A stretch of DNA of 64,000 nucleotides from Dermacentor variabilis (taxonomy: Eukaryota > Arthropoda > Arachnida > Ixodida > Ixodidae). Below the pieces are notes generated by a model. That model made no database searches, was not told where the DNA came from, and saw only the letters and a program-made list of their open reading frames with translations. The translations under genes were made by a program, and so were the position numbers. Below, in pieces: positions 44,935 through 57,040 of the stretch (positions within the stretch are counted from its first letter, which is position 1; every line of letters begins with the position of its first letter). The stretch lies in contig NC_134573.1 of the NCBI RefSeq assembly GCF_050947875.1, forward strand, positions 49,424,115-49,488,114. Reading direction: 5' to 3'.

Positions 44935-45120
44935 TCTGGAGATTGGTGTGCCAGAGCCATAAGCTGATTAGGGGGCCCGCTGTAGTGGGAGATTCTGGAA
45001 AAATTGTGACAACCTAAGTTGCTTTATTGTGCACCCAGTGTATGGTACAAAACCGTTTTTGCATTCTATCCCCAACACAATGCAGCTATCGGGGTATCGA
45101 TCAACTTAATGGCCTCCTGC
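44935..45120 (-). mobile_element. Decayed SINE copy (Ruka-like)
   Basis: Antisense similarity to the SINE body (CCGCTGTAGTGGGAGATTCTGG, then GTGCACCC, then CCCCAACACAATGCAGC). Very diverged and without a clear head or target duplication. Confidence 0.45.
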
Positions 45121-45567
45121 TCTGCACCACAATGCCAAAGCCGCAGATATACTCATGCAGTTGGTGTTAATAAACCTGATTTCTCGGTTTGCGTGTGCCT
45201 ATATACAACCGGTCAAGGTAATTTTCGCTTCACGAAGTTTATTATCTATGAAAATTAACTATATTGCAATTTTATGGTTAAAGCTAGTTTATATTTAGGT
45301 ATCTCATTTTGCTCGTGATAAATAGCTGCGGATTTGAGTACTGCATGCTGGCATTGCTGCCATGCCCACTCGATGTACTTATTCACCGAATTCACTGGTG
45401 TTGGTTACTATGATGAGCTCCCACAGCTCGGTATACATAACGCCGTCAATGATGGGAAGGGGTAACATTTTCGCGACTATAGTGTTGCTTCTTATTCTGC
45501 CGACTCACACGATTATCATAACGATGCCGACCTTGTACACAATTCCACAAATATTGGTACATATCCT
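45121..45567. other. No recognisable gene
   Basis: Frame 45362-45682 runs into the inverted repeat and has no family signature. Confidence 0.5.
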
Positions 45568-45852
45568 AAATGCAACGAAGAAATTTACGCATCCACGACA
45601 ACTGGTTTGTGTGTTTACAATGAATGATCGTATGGACCGACGCCACCACTGCACTCCGCATTTTGTAGGCAGCATACTATGACTGATGCAAAACGAAAAG
45701 CTCAGTGGGCCTATTGGCCCACTGAGTTTTGCATCAGTCATAGTATGCTGCCTACAAAATGCGGAGTGCAGCGTTGGCGTCGGTCCATACGATCATTCAT
45801 TGTAAACACACAAACCAGTTGTCGTGGATGCATAAATTTCTTCGTTGCATTT
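45568..45852. repeat. Long near-perfect inverted repeat (hairpin)
   Basis: Arms 45568-45711 and 45716-45852 are reverse complements with three mismatches and one 7-base insertion (CGAAAAG, 45694-45700). They are separated by only TATT. A transcript would form a stem of about 137 bp. It lies about 530 bp upstream of the TATA box of the lipocalin-like gene. It could be a recent inverted duplication, a small foldback element or an assembly fold-back artefact. Confidence 0.9.
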
Positions 45853-46383
45853 GTTGCAGTTGTCTTCGCTGAATAGGCTTCTACAAAACACGTAAAAAAT
45901 TGGAATTCAACCGGGACCGACGGAATCCTACGTTATGTAGGTCATTTCATTGAATTGGCATTTTTTGAGGAGACGTCGTACTGTAAGAGCAGGCACTAAT
46001 TGTATTTAACTAATGAAGCATGGGAAGGCTATGACTCGAACTATCGAGCATTACGAAATAGTTTCTTAAATATGTGCCTCTGTATGCTTACATGTGTATG
46101 CGAAAGACATGTTAATGTTCTGACTCATCGTTATACCAACTGATCTCGTTCAATCCGCATAAGTTCTAACGGCGTTCGACTGTAAACTGAGCCAAAAGCT
46201 TTATTTGGCTGCTTGGGCATGTCAAGGCTAAAAGTGCAACCATCAATCTTCATGAAACAGATTGCACGTATCTGTACCTCTATATCAGTGCCTGCGTGTA
46301 TGACAGGCACAACTTGCAGCTGTTCTAAGCTTCACGTGATCGAGGTCAGCGAGCTATGCGAGCGATTATATTTCTCTTATTTC
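45853..46383. other. Upstream region of the lipocalin-like gene
   Basis: No reading frame of note; AT-rich. Confidence 0.5.
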
Positions 46384-46391
46384 TATATATA
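46384..46391 (+). promoter_or_regulatory. Candidate TATA box for the lipocalin-like gene
   Basis: TATATATA lies 80 bp before the chosen ATG, so transcription would start near 46410-46420 with a short 5' untranslated region. Position is the only support. Confidence 0.35.
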
Positions 46392-46470
46392 CAGACGCCA
46401 GTACTCTTTTAATCTCACGGCGCTCCGCACGAATAGCTTGGCGGTATACATCGGCTACTTTTTAATTGCG

Positions 46471-46569
46471 ATGGCTAAAGCAACTGCGCAAGTGATCATC
46501 GCCGCTGTACTTTTGGTGCCTGCACTGGCCAAGCAGGAATGTGGATCCTATGAGACCGACGCTTTTGAG
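46471..46569 (+). CDS. Secreted lipocalin-like protein, exon 1 (signal peptide)
   Basis: The ATG at 46471 opens 33 codons. They form a typical signal peptide: a short charged start, a hydrophobic core (VIIAAVLLVPALA) and a likely cleavage after LAKQ or ALA. The mature start that follows contains CGSYETDAFE. The exon ends at GAG followed by the 5' splice site GTAATT, phase 0. Tick salivary lipocalins start this way: signal peptide, early Cys, then an acidic/aromatic stretch. The upstream in-frame ATG at 46213 was not chosen because the signal peptide begins at 46471 and a TATA box lies between. The exon joins 47235-47389 without a frame change. Confidence 0.6.
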
Positions 46570-47234
46570 GTAATTTTGACGTCGTCATTCTTTTTCACTA
46601 AAATGTCGTGCACTGGTTTAGTGTTTTAAATAGTTGAAATTAAATTGTGCTCTCACATATTCATAGCACACATATTGGGTAAAAATCATTGATACTATAT
46701 GTCACAAAGAATATAATTTGGGATATCCAAACGAACATAAAACGTATACCTAGAACACAACTCTGTTGATCGTAGGAAATTAGGTGTGATCTAATGTGTT
46801 GCTTAATGCACACTTTTTAGTGAAATTATGTTCTTCGCAAGCATATATGGGGTAGTGTACTATATTAAAGTAAAATTATTAGGTCACGCTTACAATACTC
46901 TGTTCGTTACGCTGTTTCACACCAAACACCTACTGCGCACAAGTAGAAATGAGTCACAAACGGGTCAAATAGCCTGTTGCTACAAAGTAAACACTATTCT
47001 CCAATGTCGAAAAGAAAGTAAGTGTATTATTGGGTGTGTACAGTTAACTGGGCAATATTTCGATATGTTTACTCATCAATATAAAATATTTACTCGACTT
47101 AACTACGAAAAGTAACACACATAGACAGTCGTACCTATCCAAACATTGGCAGTCCTGACAGGTCGCTCTGGCTCACACTACAGCAATAATGTTTCACCTA
47201 TCAGCTCCAAAACTTAAGTTCGTTTTTATTACAG

Positions 47235-47389
47235 GTCATTGCAAAACTGCAACATACATTCGCAGGGTTTTCGTCGGATGATGAAGACTCATCACTTTTA
47301 TGTTCAACTGCCGACCTTGCATACTATAATGAAGACGCAGGGCAACTGCAATACATATTGCATGTACCTGGCATCACAGGGAGCGAAAA
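47235..47389 (+). CDS. Secreted lipocalin-like protein, exon 2
   Basis: Preceded by a pyrimidine-rich acceptor (TTTTTATTACAG) and followed by the donor GTACGT. The 155 bases read VIAKLQHTFAGFSSDDEDSS, then a Cys-containing strand, then LAYYNEDAGQLQYILHVPG and ITGSE, ending with two bases of a Lys codon. The alternating hydrophobic pattern, the LLCSTA cysteine and the YxLHVPG strand fit tick lipocalin barrels. If not spliced, the frame stops at 47416. Intron 1 is 665 bp. The next exon in phase is 62143-62210. Confidence 0.6.
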
Positions 47390-48014
47390 GTACGTCCGTT
47401 TGTTCTGCAACCTTTAGTGTCTTCTGAGTGACCAAGCTCTAACATCTAACGCTAAACATGTAAACATCTAACGCATCAACTCCATTCTGTTCTTTTTGTG
47501 TCCACTGTAGGGCAAAAACCGCTTGTAGGAATTTTCACTTGCTGATGCGTCTTGCCAGCCGACTTAATTCTATGCCTTAAAGTGCCTAATCAGCATAGCT
47601 TTGACATTTTCATGCGGAAAGCTACGACACAAATGGAACTTTACCTGTCTGATTCCTGCTGATCCAACGACATTACTTTATTTGTTTTATTTTATATTAC
47701 CTTCCTGCTTTAAGTTTATCCTTCCTAGCTTAACACTGGAATACTGTGCAGTTTTTTACTTTTATTTTGAAGGTTAACAATAAGCATACAGAAATAATTT
47801 ACAAGCGGTTCAACTGAAATCAACAATACTTCTAGCAATTTCTGCCTCTGTTTGTTTTGAACAATTGCAAGGGTGACTCGGAAAAAAAACTAAAATGCAT
47901 TTTTGTTACGATGTTTTGGGAGATATAGGGTAAGACTAGGTTGATGTACTTGGCACAAATTCCTGACATTCTAGGTAATACAGCGGAGCTCTTATAGTGT
48001 GATGATATTGATTG

Positions 48015-48802
48015 TGTGGCATGCAGCTGTGACGAGTCAAAGTGTTTAACCAGCCAGCTTTCAAAGCGTTTGACCAGACACGCTGTAGTGATGGTGATTT
48101 TGTGGCAACAACAAGAGCAGAATTAATGACGCTAATTACGGAAGGAGCAGACCGCGTGCCACAAACGAGGAAGTGGCGTGCGGAGAGCGGGAGTGCGTGA
48201 GAGCGAGCGGTAGGCTCGAACGGCAAGTCGCTAACCGGCGGTCGAGACTCGGGTGCTGGCGATCGGGTGTTCTGCTACCGTGCAGACTTGGGCTCAGATC
48301 TCGCTCGTGCCTGTGCTCTCCTGCGCACCAGCGCCTTGCTATAATGGCGGTCTGGTGCAGTGCTTTGTGCTGGGAACCGAGACGTTGCAGGAGTGACTGA
48401 CGAGCCGCTGGCCAGTAACAGCAGTGGCCTGTTGCTCCCCCGGCCAGCTGCTTCCCCTGTTTCCGCATCGCGACCAGATGCGGGGTGTTGGCTACGGCGT
48501 ACGACGTGGCGCTCCAAAACTTGCCAGCTGTTCAGAAGAGCAGAACAATGCAGCGAAGCAGCAGCAACGACAACCGTCATGGACACCACAACAATTATGC
48601 ACACTGAGGAGTCATGCTGCATGAGTGCTTGGGATATTATTATATAGACGGACAGACGTCTTTGGAACGGTTACTCTAGTCCACGTTCATGTAAAGCGTT
48701 CTGTGCCGTGTTAACGTCTCTGTGTATAGTATGTGTTGTATGTAAAAGGCGCCCGTCTGCCTTCTCATTAATAAAAGGATCATGGGCTCAAAGGAAGCAT
48801 CA
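48015..48802 (+). repeat. 5' LTR of the old element
   Basis: Homologous to 50990-51794. The left edge is uncertain; the right edge is placed at CATCA. Confidence 0.6.
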
Positions 48803-49359
48803 AGTTACCTTGGCTAACTCACGGTCCTGCAAGTATACCTTTAATAATGAAACGGCAGACCCGAACCTTGTACTTGATGGTACGAGAAACGGGAAGTCCC
48901 GCACAATCAGTAACTACAGCCATCGCTGTGAGTGACGAAAACACAAAGTCAGAAGTCACTGATGACAATGATTCGGTAGATGGCATCCCTTCTGTGAGCG
49001 TATGCCAAACCCAACCTTTGCAGACGTTAAAGATCTATGGGCACTTTGCTGTGCTAAACTGCGATAGGCGAAAGCCTATCTATGAATGCCTCTGTAGCTG
49101 TTGTCCGAACTGTTCTGCGAGCGGATGCCACCGTGGCCGCCAGCATGGGATGCAATCACAGCCATATAGCTGCAAAGTTTGTCGCTGATGTGCGCGCACC
49201 CTGACGCGCATGTCCACGCTCTCCCACGCGCCCGCTCGCACAGCTTTACTGGCACGGCACCTCCTTTCCTTGATCCCCTAGCCGGTTCTCGCCGCTTTCC
49301 TGCGTCCACCACGTATAGCGCACGGACACTCATGAGCCACTAAAGGCATACGCCTTATA
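48803..49359 (+). other. Between LTR and reverse transcriptase of the old element
   Basis: A 113-codon frame at 48847-49188 could be a scrap of gag, but no capsid or zinc-knuckle motif is convincing. Confidence 0.35.
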
Positions 49360-50640
49360 ATATCATCCAGCTTAAATCGAAAACAGCACGAGGAAGTTCA
49401 ACAAGTGTGCGACGAGTTCATGGAGATATTCTCAGTTCTCCCAAGGAAAACATAACTTGTTGAATGTTCGCTGCAGCAGGTATCGGATAAATCTATTCAC
49501 GTACATCGGTGCTCTATTTCCCTGGTTCTGCGTGAGAATTAGCAGAGCGAGGTACAAGAGATACTGTCATTAAGCAAAATTCTGAAGTCAAAGTCCGCAT
49601 ATCACGCACCAATCGTTGTCGTTAGGAAACCAGAGAAACTATTTGTTTTTGCATCGATTCCCGCGAACTAATCAAAAAGTTGGTTTTCGAGAGTGAGCCC
49701 ATTCCGATGATTTACATTGCGCTAAGGTTTGCAGGGAAACAAGGCTTCTTTTTTTTGAGTACTGACTTTACAAAAGGCTACTGACAAGTACCGGGGCTGC
49801 AGAGCGCAGCGAAAAAAAAATGGCATTATCAAGCGTGTCGGGACCTTGCCACTTGAAATATGTGCCTTTTTGAATCAAGACTGCTCCAGCTGTCTTATCA
49901 CCCCTAATCAGGACAGTTTCACGAGACCTACCGAAATTGTATCACTACTTCGACGACGCGGTAATCGCCAGCACTACCTGAAATTGAATTTTCATGCTCG
50001 GCGACACGTTTTCCAAGGCATACGTGATGCCAGCCTCGCAACAAAAGGAAAGAAGTGTAAGATAGGGCAACATATTTTTACCTGCCTCGGACACAACATT
50101 GGAGGTCCAAAAGTGGAACCTATGCTAAAAGCACAGAACAAGACCTTAGCCGCTAAGAAACCAACTACGAAGAAAGCCGTGCACTCGATTCTCGGCTTAA
50201 CCGGCTTTTAAAGAAAGTTTATCCCCAGCTACGTCGGGATCGCCAAGCCCCTGATTTATTTTACAAAAAGAAAGGTCAATACCATTCGGTATCTTTGGGA
50301 CGGAAGCAAGGAGAAGGCTCCGCTATTGTCAAAGGCAAGCTCGCCGCAAATTGAATACTTGAAGCCCCGGACCTCGCGAAGCCTTTCGTGCTGCGCACTG
50401 ACGCCTAAAATACGAGTCTAGGTGCTCTATTTCTGCAGACCAGTGAAGACAATGTCTTACAATCGCAGCATATGCTGCTCATGAACTACTGCCTAGAGAA
50501 ACACGTTATCCTACCATTGAACTTGAGTGTTTAGCGCTTGTCTGGTCTGTTCAGAAGTTCCACACTTACTTTGCGGCAAACATTTTGTCATGCAGTGCGA
50601 CCATCAGTCAATGCAGTAGTTGCAGTTGGCCAGGCATTTA
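49360..50640 (+). pseudogene. Ty3-type reverse transcriptase/RNase H remnant
   Basis: In order and with many stops: an N-terminal RT segment (EVQQVCDEFMEIFSVLPRKT, then SAYHAPIVVVRKP near 49600), a finger/palm region too damaged to show the catalytic aspartates, the KKCKIGQHIFTCLGHNIGG block near 50055, KKAVHSILGLTGF near 50180, FIPSYVGIAKPL, and RNase H pieces (LRTDA near 50390, ELECLALVWSVQKF near 50520). These are the standard blocks from RT into RNase H of Ty3 elements. No integrase is visible before the 3' LTR, so the interior is also deleted. Confidence 0.7.
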
Positions 50641-50946
50641 AAAAACAGTATTTTACGCAGGAGCCGGTTAATGCAGGAGAATTCGTTTACTGTGGGATTC
50701 TAAAAGGGTTCGAACAATGTAGGTGCGGATTACTTAAGCTGTAAATGAACTGCGCCACTTCTTTGGGGCAATAATTGATAGAACGGTGGACTGTGTTCCG
50801 AAGTTTTGGACGTGTTATTGTGATGAATGTTTGCTCATCATTTGTTTCTGTGGATCAAGAAATTTCTTGAATGGTACACATCTCCCTACACTCATGTACA
50901 CCCTCCTCGTAGGTTGTTTAGTATAGTTTAGGACAGCTACCTTAAG

Positions 50947-50975
50947 TGTGTGTGTGTGTGGAGGGGGGGGGGGGT
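50947..50975. repeat. (TG)n and G-run
   Basis: A short TG microsatellite followed by about ten G residues, just before the 3' LTR of the old element. Confidence 0.9.
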
Positions 50976-50989
50976 TCTTGTCATCCCGT

Positions 50990-51794
50990 GGATTGCGGTG
51001 CGTGACCGCGACAAGACAAAGTGTTTGAACAGGCAGCTTAGAGTGATGGTGATTGTGTAGCAACAAGAAGAGAATTAATGACAGTGATTACGGAAGAAGA
51101 AGACCGTGTGCCCAAAACTAGGAAGCGGCGTGCGGAGAGCATGCGTACGTGAAAGCGAGCATCAGGCTCGGACCGCAGCTGGCCGACCGGCGTTTGAGGC
51201 TCGAGTACTGGGGACCAGTTTTCCTGCCAGCCTGCGGATCTGGGCTGATATCTCGCTCATGGCTGTGCTCTTCTGCGCACCAGTGACCTGCTCTCATAGC
51301 AGCCTGGTGCAGTGCTTCGTGCTGGTAGCAGAGACGTTCCAGAAGTGGATGGCGAGTCTCTGGCCAGTTAGATCAGCGGTCTGGTGCTGGGCCGGCCTGC
51401 CATCTTGCTTGTTTCCACATAGCGACCAGACACCAGTGATTTTGTCTGCACTGGACTAACTCACTGGGAAATTTGCGAGCTGACGGCGTAGAACGTGGCC
51501 ATCGCAAGCAACTCAGCAGCTGGGCTAAACAGTCGGGCTAGGCAGCTATGGGGCGGCTACGACAACCGTGACGGGAGCCAACAAAGGCGACGCACACTGG
51601 CGAGTCGTGCTGCAGGAGTGCTTGGCATATTATTATACTAAGTTAAAGACGAGTTGACAAGTCTTACTCGAGTCCACGTGCAGGTAAAGCAGTCTGTACC
51701 GTTTTAAATGTTTGTGTATGGTCTGTGTTGCATGTAAAAGGCTCGTGTCTGCCGTGTCGTTATTAAAAGGATACTGGGCCTAAAGGAAACATCA
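50990..51794 (+). repeat. 3' LTR of the old element
   Basis: Homologous to 48015-48802 with many substitutions and small indels; ends at CATCA. Confidence 0.6.
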
Positions 51795-52944
51795 CGTGGC
51801 CTTAGCATATATGATAGGATCTGACGGTTTGTGTGCGTACGCAAAAAAGATATGGCGGCCACCCCCCAGCTAAAAGAGATAAAGCATAAAGCGAAAGCGT
51901 AAAGCCGGGTACGCCCCAGCTGCCTTTAATCGCGAGAACTGTCAAAGCATATTGAGATAAAAAAACGTAATAAAAAAGTAAAACTGGAATAACACTGTGT
52001 AGTATTTATTACGGTTTGGCGTCACGTGCTCTGAGGCAAACCACGTAATCTTATCTGAATTCCTTTCCACCCGTACAATGGGTAGGCCGTGTGCGGTGAG
52101 GACTACGGAAGGACAGCGCGCCTACAAATAACACCGTCGTGAGCACAAGCGGGAATGTGCACGGCGAGGGCACGCGGCGGACGAAGCTCGTGCCGCAAAC
52201 GCCAAGCGTATGCACCTTTTGTCGGACAGCCCTCACCGACTCCACTCCCATTGTAATTGCGGCTGATTTAAAAATATACGTGTATCGGCCAGATGGAAAG
52301 TGGTTCGTGGCGTTCCTTTTGGAAAGATTTGACATTCTATGCTATACAAATATCAGTGTGCTCACGACGCGTCGTCAGTCTTGAGTAGACCTCACATTGG
52401 CGAAGAACGTTTCCAGTGTCGCCAAAGAGCTACTGGCAGTATATAATAGTGATCATAAAGCGATAGTCACCTTGATGACCAAATAATAAATACGAGAAAT
52501 CAACCAATAGTATATTAAAAATTTTAAAAAGCATTGGGTGTGCAACTTGTAAAAGAAAAAAAATTGCGAAAGAACGACATTCGTCGTGGTATGTGTCTTT
52601 TATTTTCAATCAGCATGTGTATTATCAACATATTTATCACCTTATATAGAGCTCCGTTAGTCAGCCACCTGCACAGAGTAAAAGAGCTCTGAATTTTTGC
52701 CCAAAACATTTTGACTTCCCTGTTAGCGTAGTGATAGAGCATTGTTGCGATCTCTGTCCTTCGTATGAATATGGACTTCTGGTGTGCATTGGCAGGCATA
52801 TATATATATTATAAGGCCGAGGCCGACCCAGCTATCAGCATTTTTTTTCCAAAAACGGCAACGCCCCAGCTCATGCGCGAAGTAGAACACGGAATATAAT
52901 GCTGGCGATGTACAAATAAAAGCGACGAAGTACGTTAATATTGC
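51795..52944. other. No recognisable gene
   Basis: Frame 52139-52384 has no domain. A short TA run lies at 52799-52809. Confidence 0.5.
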
Positions 52945-55800
52945 TTACACTAACTTCCTTCCGCCATTACCTAAACGGGGAGCGAAGGACTTCATCCGCG
53001 AGACGTGAACAATTTCGGCATTCCGGTGGCGGCGATCGGTGACTGAGTGTACTGGGCGAACGAGATAGTTCACTGCAGATGTTTGTTGCACAGCGACGTA
53101 TGGGCCAATGTAGCGTTTAAGGAACTTCCCACAGAGGCCTGGAGTGCGGAGTGGAGTCCAAAGCAGGACTTGGTCTCCAGCGCAAAAGCAGAGGTTACGG
53201 CATTTGTTGTCGCAGCGCCGTTTGCACACAGCTTGGGTAGCTTCTGTGCTTTGCGGGGTGATTTGACGGCAATGTGCAACTCTTACAGCAAAATCTTCTG
53301 GAAGGGACGCGTTAGGCTAGGAAGGTGCTAAAAAGATGTCTCTGTCCAATATGGCGGAGCGAGCTCGTCCATACACAAGGAAGAAAGGGCTGTAGCCGGT
53401 AGTCCGTTGAATAACAGTATTATATGCGAATGTCACAAAAGGAAGAATTTTATTCCAGTCAGTGTGGTCAGCGCGAATGTACGTGGAAATTATGTTAGAC
53501 AGCGTATGGTGGAAGCGCTCAGTAAGGCCATTGGTTTGCGGATGATAGGTAGAAGTAGATTTGTGGACGGTACCAGCGGCCCGAAGAACTTCCTCGAGAA
53601 CTTGGGAAATAAATGCCTTGCCACGGTCACTCAGAAGAACGCGAGGAGCCCCGTGGCGCAAGACGATGGAGCCCAAGATAAAGTCAGCGACATCAGAAGA
53701 GGTACCGGATCGCAAAGGGGCAGTCTCAGCATAGCTTGTTAAATCGTCGAACGAAATGACAATCCAACGGTGACCGGAGAGTGTCAAAGGCCAGGAACAA
53801 TATAAATCAATACCAACAAATTCAAAAGGTGCGTCCCGGCAAGGGAAAGGTTGTAGCAAACCGGCAGGAGGGGATTTCAAGCGTTTGCGGTGCTGACATG
53901 AGGCACAAGAGGCAATGTATTTGGACACCGTTGTGGATAGGCCAGGCCAGAAGCAGCGGGTCTTGATGCTGTCGTAAGTCTTGTGGAAGCCTAAGTGGCC
54001 AGCTGAGATGTCGTCGGGAAGTGCCTCTAATACTCGCAGGCGAAGGCAGCGAGGTAGAACTGGGACACACCGTTGACCTGTTTGGTGGTAAATGTAGCAA
54101 TGTAGCACGCCACCTTGAAGGCGGAATTGTCTAATTTAGCGTTGCAAGCGGCTGTTCGGTGGTTCGGCGAACCTACTAAGGCGAGCCATGAGAGTTTGAC
54201 AGTAGGAGTCGGTGCTCTGAAGCAAGACGACATCAAACCGGGATGAAAGCGTAACTTCAGCCAGGGGCGTTATTGATAGCTTGTGTGAGGGAGGCGCAGC
54301 ATCGCAATGACGTGGTTGGGAAGATGATGGCGCTTTACCGGGAGAGAGCAGAGTGGCCAGTGAGACAATGCGTCTGCATCATGATGACTTTTTCCAGACT
54401 TGTACGTTACTGTAAAATCGTATTCCTGCAAGCGGAGTATCCAGCGTCCTAAGCCTCCTGACATGTTTTTCATTGATGACAGCCAACACAGAGCATGATA
54501 GTCGGTGACGATGGTGAAGTGGCGGCCATAAAGTTATGGGAAAAGTTTCTGAATCGACCAAACGATCCGCCAGGCACCCTTGCTCCACACTGGTGTAGTT
54601 TCGCTCAGCTGGAGAAAGTGTTCGGCTGGCATATGCTATGACTTGCGCTTTAGAGGCTGATTTACATTCCAGAAAAAGTGCGCCAGTACTTTGTGCGCTT
54701 GCATCAGTATGGAGTATGGTGGGGGCTCTATCATCAAAGTGGCGAAGCACTGGTCAGGAAGTAAGATGTTGCTTAAGAGCTTGAAAAGCCGACTCACAAT
54801 CATTAGTCCATGGGAAAGAGGCACCAATAACTAGTAGCTTGTGTAGAGGAGCTGCTATTGCAGCGAAGTTGCGTATAAATCGACGAAAGTATGACGTCAA
54901 GCCGAGCAAACTACGTAGGTCTTTCTGTTTCTGGGGCCGAGGAAACTGGAGAACAGCACTAATATTTTCGGGGTCTGTCTGGCTGACATCTTTTCAGACG
55001 ACGTGGTTGAAAACTTTTAATGTCTTGCTTGCAAGTTTGCATTTTTTTTATTGATCTGCAGACCAGCATTTGCAAGGCATTTGGGGACTTCGTCTAATCG
55101 ATGAAGCTGCTGGCTGAAGTTGGATGAAAAGGTGAAAATATAAATATAAAGGCTGGAGAAATACTCCGCCCCTTGTAGTGTGTCGAAAGCGTCGTCAATT
55201 CAAGGTATTGGATATACGTTCTCGCGTGTGATGTTATTGTGGGCTTGATAATCGACGCAAATGCGAACGGAGCCACCTTTTTTCGTTACCATAACCACGG
55301 TCGAAGCCCAGGGGCTAGATGAAGGTCATATTATCTTCCCCGCAAGCATGTCAGCAAACTGTTGTTTAATTACCTTTTGTTCGGACGGCGATACATGACA
55401 GGGATGTCATTGTATTATAGCGGAACCATCGGTTTCGATGCAGTGTGTAGCCGCAGAAGTTCGACTAAACACAGGGGAACAGCTATTGAAACAGGCTTTG
55501 TGCTTCGCCCAGACAACCAGTAAGGCTTCGGACTGCGCGGCTGTTAGGTTAGAACCAAGAACGGCTGGAGGAGGGAAAGAATCATCCAAACCTGAAGTTT
55601 GTGCTGGCGATAAAAAAGGGCAAAATGTGACTATAGAGATACGTTGAGTGTCGGCGAGGGTTGCCACAGTCATCTTTTTGGGCAGCATCACAGGATCTGG
55701 GGTCGTGTTGCAAGCAGGCAGAAGGCCGCGGCCACGTGAAAACCGGACCAGACAGGCGGTAAGGAGAATTACGCAAGAAGTACAACGGGAAGAAGGGGCG
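52945..55800 (-). pseudogene. Ty3-type pol relic, conventional order RT-RH-IN
   Basis: Read from high to low coordinate: an N-terminal RT piece (55691-55407), a broken RT core with VCVDYQ- and YPIP-like blocks near 55250, RNase H (54750-54270, with HTDAS and HDADALS) and integrase (54108-53317). Last comes a C-terminal GPY/F module (53229-52945, with KRYIGPYVAV). The integrase shows the HHCC finger (GHLGFHKT and CASCQ), GIDLY, SDRGKAF and HPQTNGLTERF. The spacing between the second Asp and the Glu is 35 residues. Each domain sits in its own short frame, with stops and shifts between. LTRs of this element were not found. It is a useful contrast to the 29-37 kb element, where integrase comes first. 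Confidence 0.85.
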
Positions 55801-55904
55801 ACTAGCGCGTCTTCGTCGGCGATCTGACTCGACGTTACGGCTACATCGTCTTCGTGACCAGGACGCAGGACGCAGTCTTCAGCGATAACAAATATTATCG
55901 TTCA

Positions 55905-56256
55905 TCGCGGAACGTACACGCATGCATTTGAAGTTTCTCGAATGTTATCGAGTTTTCTGCTCGTTGTCTGTTGGTACCGCAGCTTTTGTAATTTGATTGC
56001 ATGTGCGACGCTAGTTGCGCAGAATTTTATCGAAGACACGCGGGCACCATCGCTGACTCGGCTACCTCCGATGACCCACGTATAAGATACGATGCGCTTG
56101 ACCGGAAGATAAAATTTTTGACGATCTCCGACTGTGTTCGCCGCTATCGCCGTTCTTTGAGTGTAGCCTGTTCTTGAGGGCACAGGTTCACCCAATAAAA
56201 CGGTAGTTTCCTCATTCCCAGTTTTGCTGCTTTTTTCACTGTCACTATACGTGACA
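55905..56256 (+). repeat. LTR fragment of a Ty3-type element
   Basis: Promoter-like TATAAG near 56081, then CTGTGTTCGCCGCTATCG, AATAAA at 56194-56199, and an end resembling CACTATACGTGACA at 56256. This arrangement reads as U3-R-U5 of an LTR on the plus strand. It is opposite to the adjacent pol relic, so it is a separate insertion. The left edge is approximate. Confidence 0.5.
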
Positions 56257-56279
56257 GTATGTTTTCTCTCTCTCTTATA

Positions 56280-57040
56280 TTGTTATTGTGATGCCGTCGT
56301 CTTCACGCCTTCTATACCGGCCCAATGGCCCAACTTTACTAACAGCGTGGGCCACAAGTTATGTGCTTGCACTCATGATGTCACTATGGTCGTTGCATCG
56401 TTGTCATTACAGATTTGTGATGTTATTATCGCCATTGTAGGGGTCACGCCATTGTCGCCACCACACAGCCTACACCGTTGTCATGCAGTCGTAGTCATAA
56501 AGTCATAATAAATCCGAGATTCCGTCGAGCTGGCTCCATCTTCGTTTTCCTAGGTTCGACATCCCGCTGTTCTTTTAGCGTCATTGTTACGCCATCGTCA
56601 CCTCACTGTCATCATTATTTCATGGTCTTCATACCCTCCTCCTTCGATCGCCGGCATTTTTTCATCATTCTGTCTTGATCATGTTTTCTTCATTCAATTG
56701 CAATTAAGGCGATATCGCAATTCCATCGTTAACCTTGCGTCGTCGTCATACACCTGCTGTCGAGCATCCCTTCAATACCGTCGTAGCCATGCCATCATGG
56801 TCAGGCCAACATCATCATTCAGCTTCGTCATCAGGTGGCCGCCCTAATGTTGTCATGCTGTCGTCCTTATATCATGGTCATCAGGCCAAAGTTGTCCCCT
56901 CAGTATTGTCATGCCCTCGTCGCCATGCCACCTCTGTCGTTCTACCACGTCATTCCTTCTTCGTCGTTCCATCATTGTCATGGAGTCGTGGTAATGCAAT
57001 CGTCGCCATGCCGTCATGCTCCTCGCTGTCCTTGATATGC
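56280..57040. repeat. Degenerate short-period repeat rich in GTCAT/GCCGTCG
   Basis: Repeated variants of TGCCGTCGTC, GTTGTCATGC and CGTCGCCATGCC, roughly 11-12 bp period, without exact units. A related tract lies at 63110-63310. It has the look of an old simple satellite. The frames within it (for example 56735-57184) follow from the repeat and are not taken as genes. Confidence 0.55.

Larger units (their letters stand above)
48015..51794 (+). mobile_element. Old LTR retrotransposon (Ty3 type) with diverged LTRs
   Basis: Two direct repeats of about 0.8 kb (about 48015-48802 and 50990-51794) enclose decayed reverse-transcriptase/RNase H sequence. Shared landmarks include GAGAATTAATGAC-type sequence, GGCGTGCGGAGAGC, TCTGCGCACCAG and AAAAGGAT near the ends. 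The LTRs are visibly much more diverged than those of the 29-37 kb element. Edges are good to about 20 bp. Confidence 0.7.
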
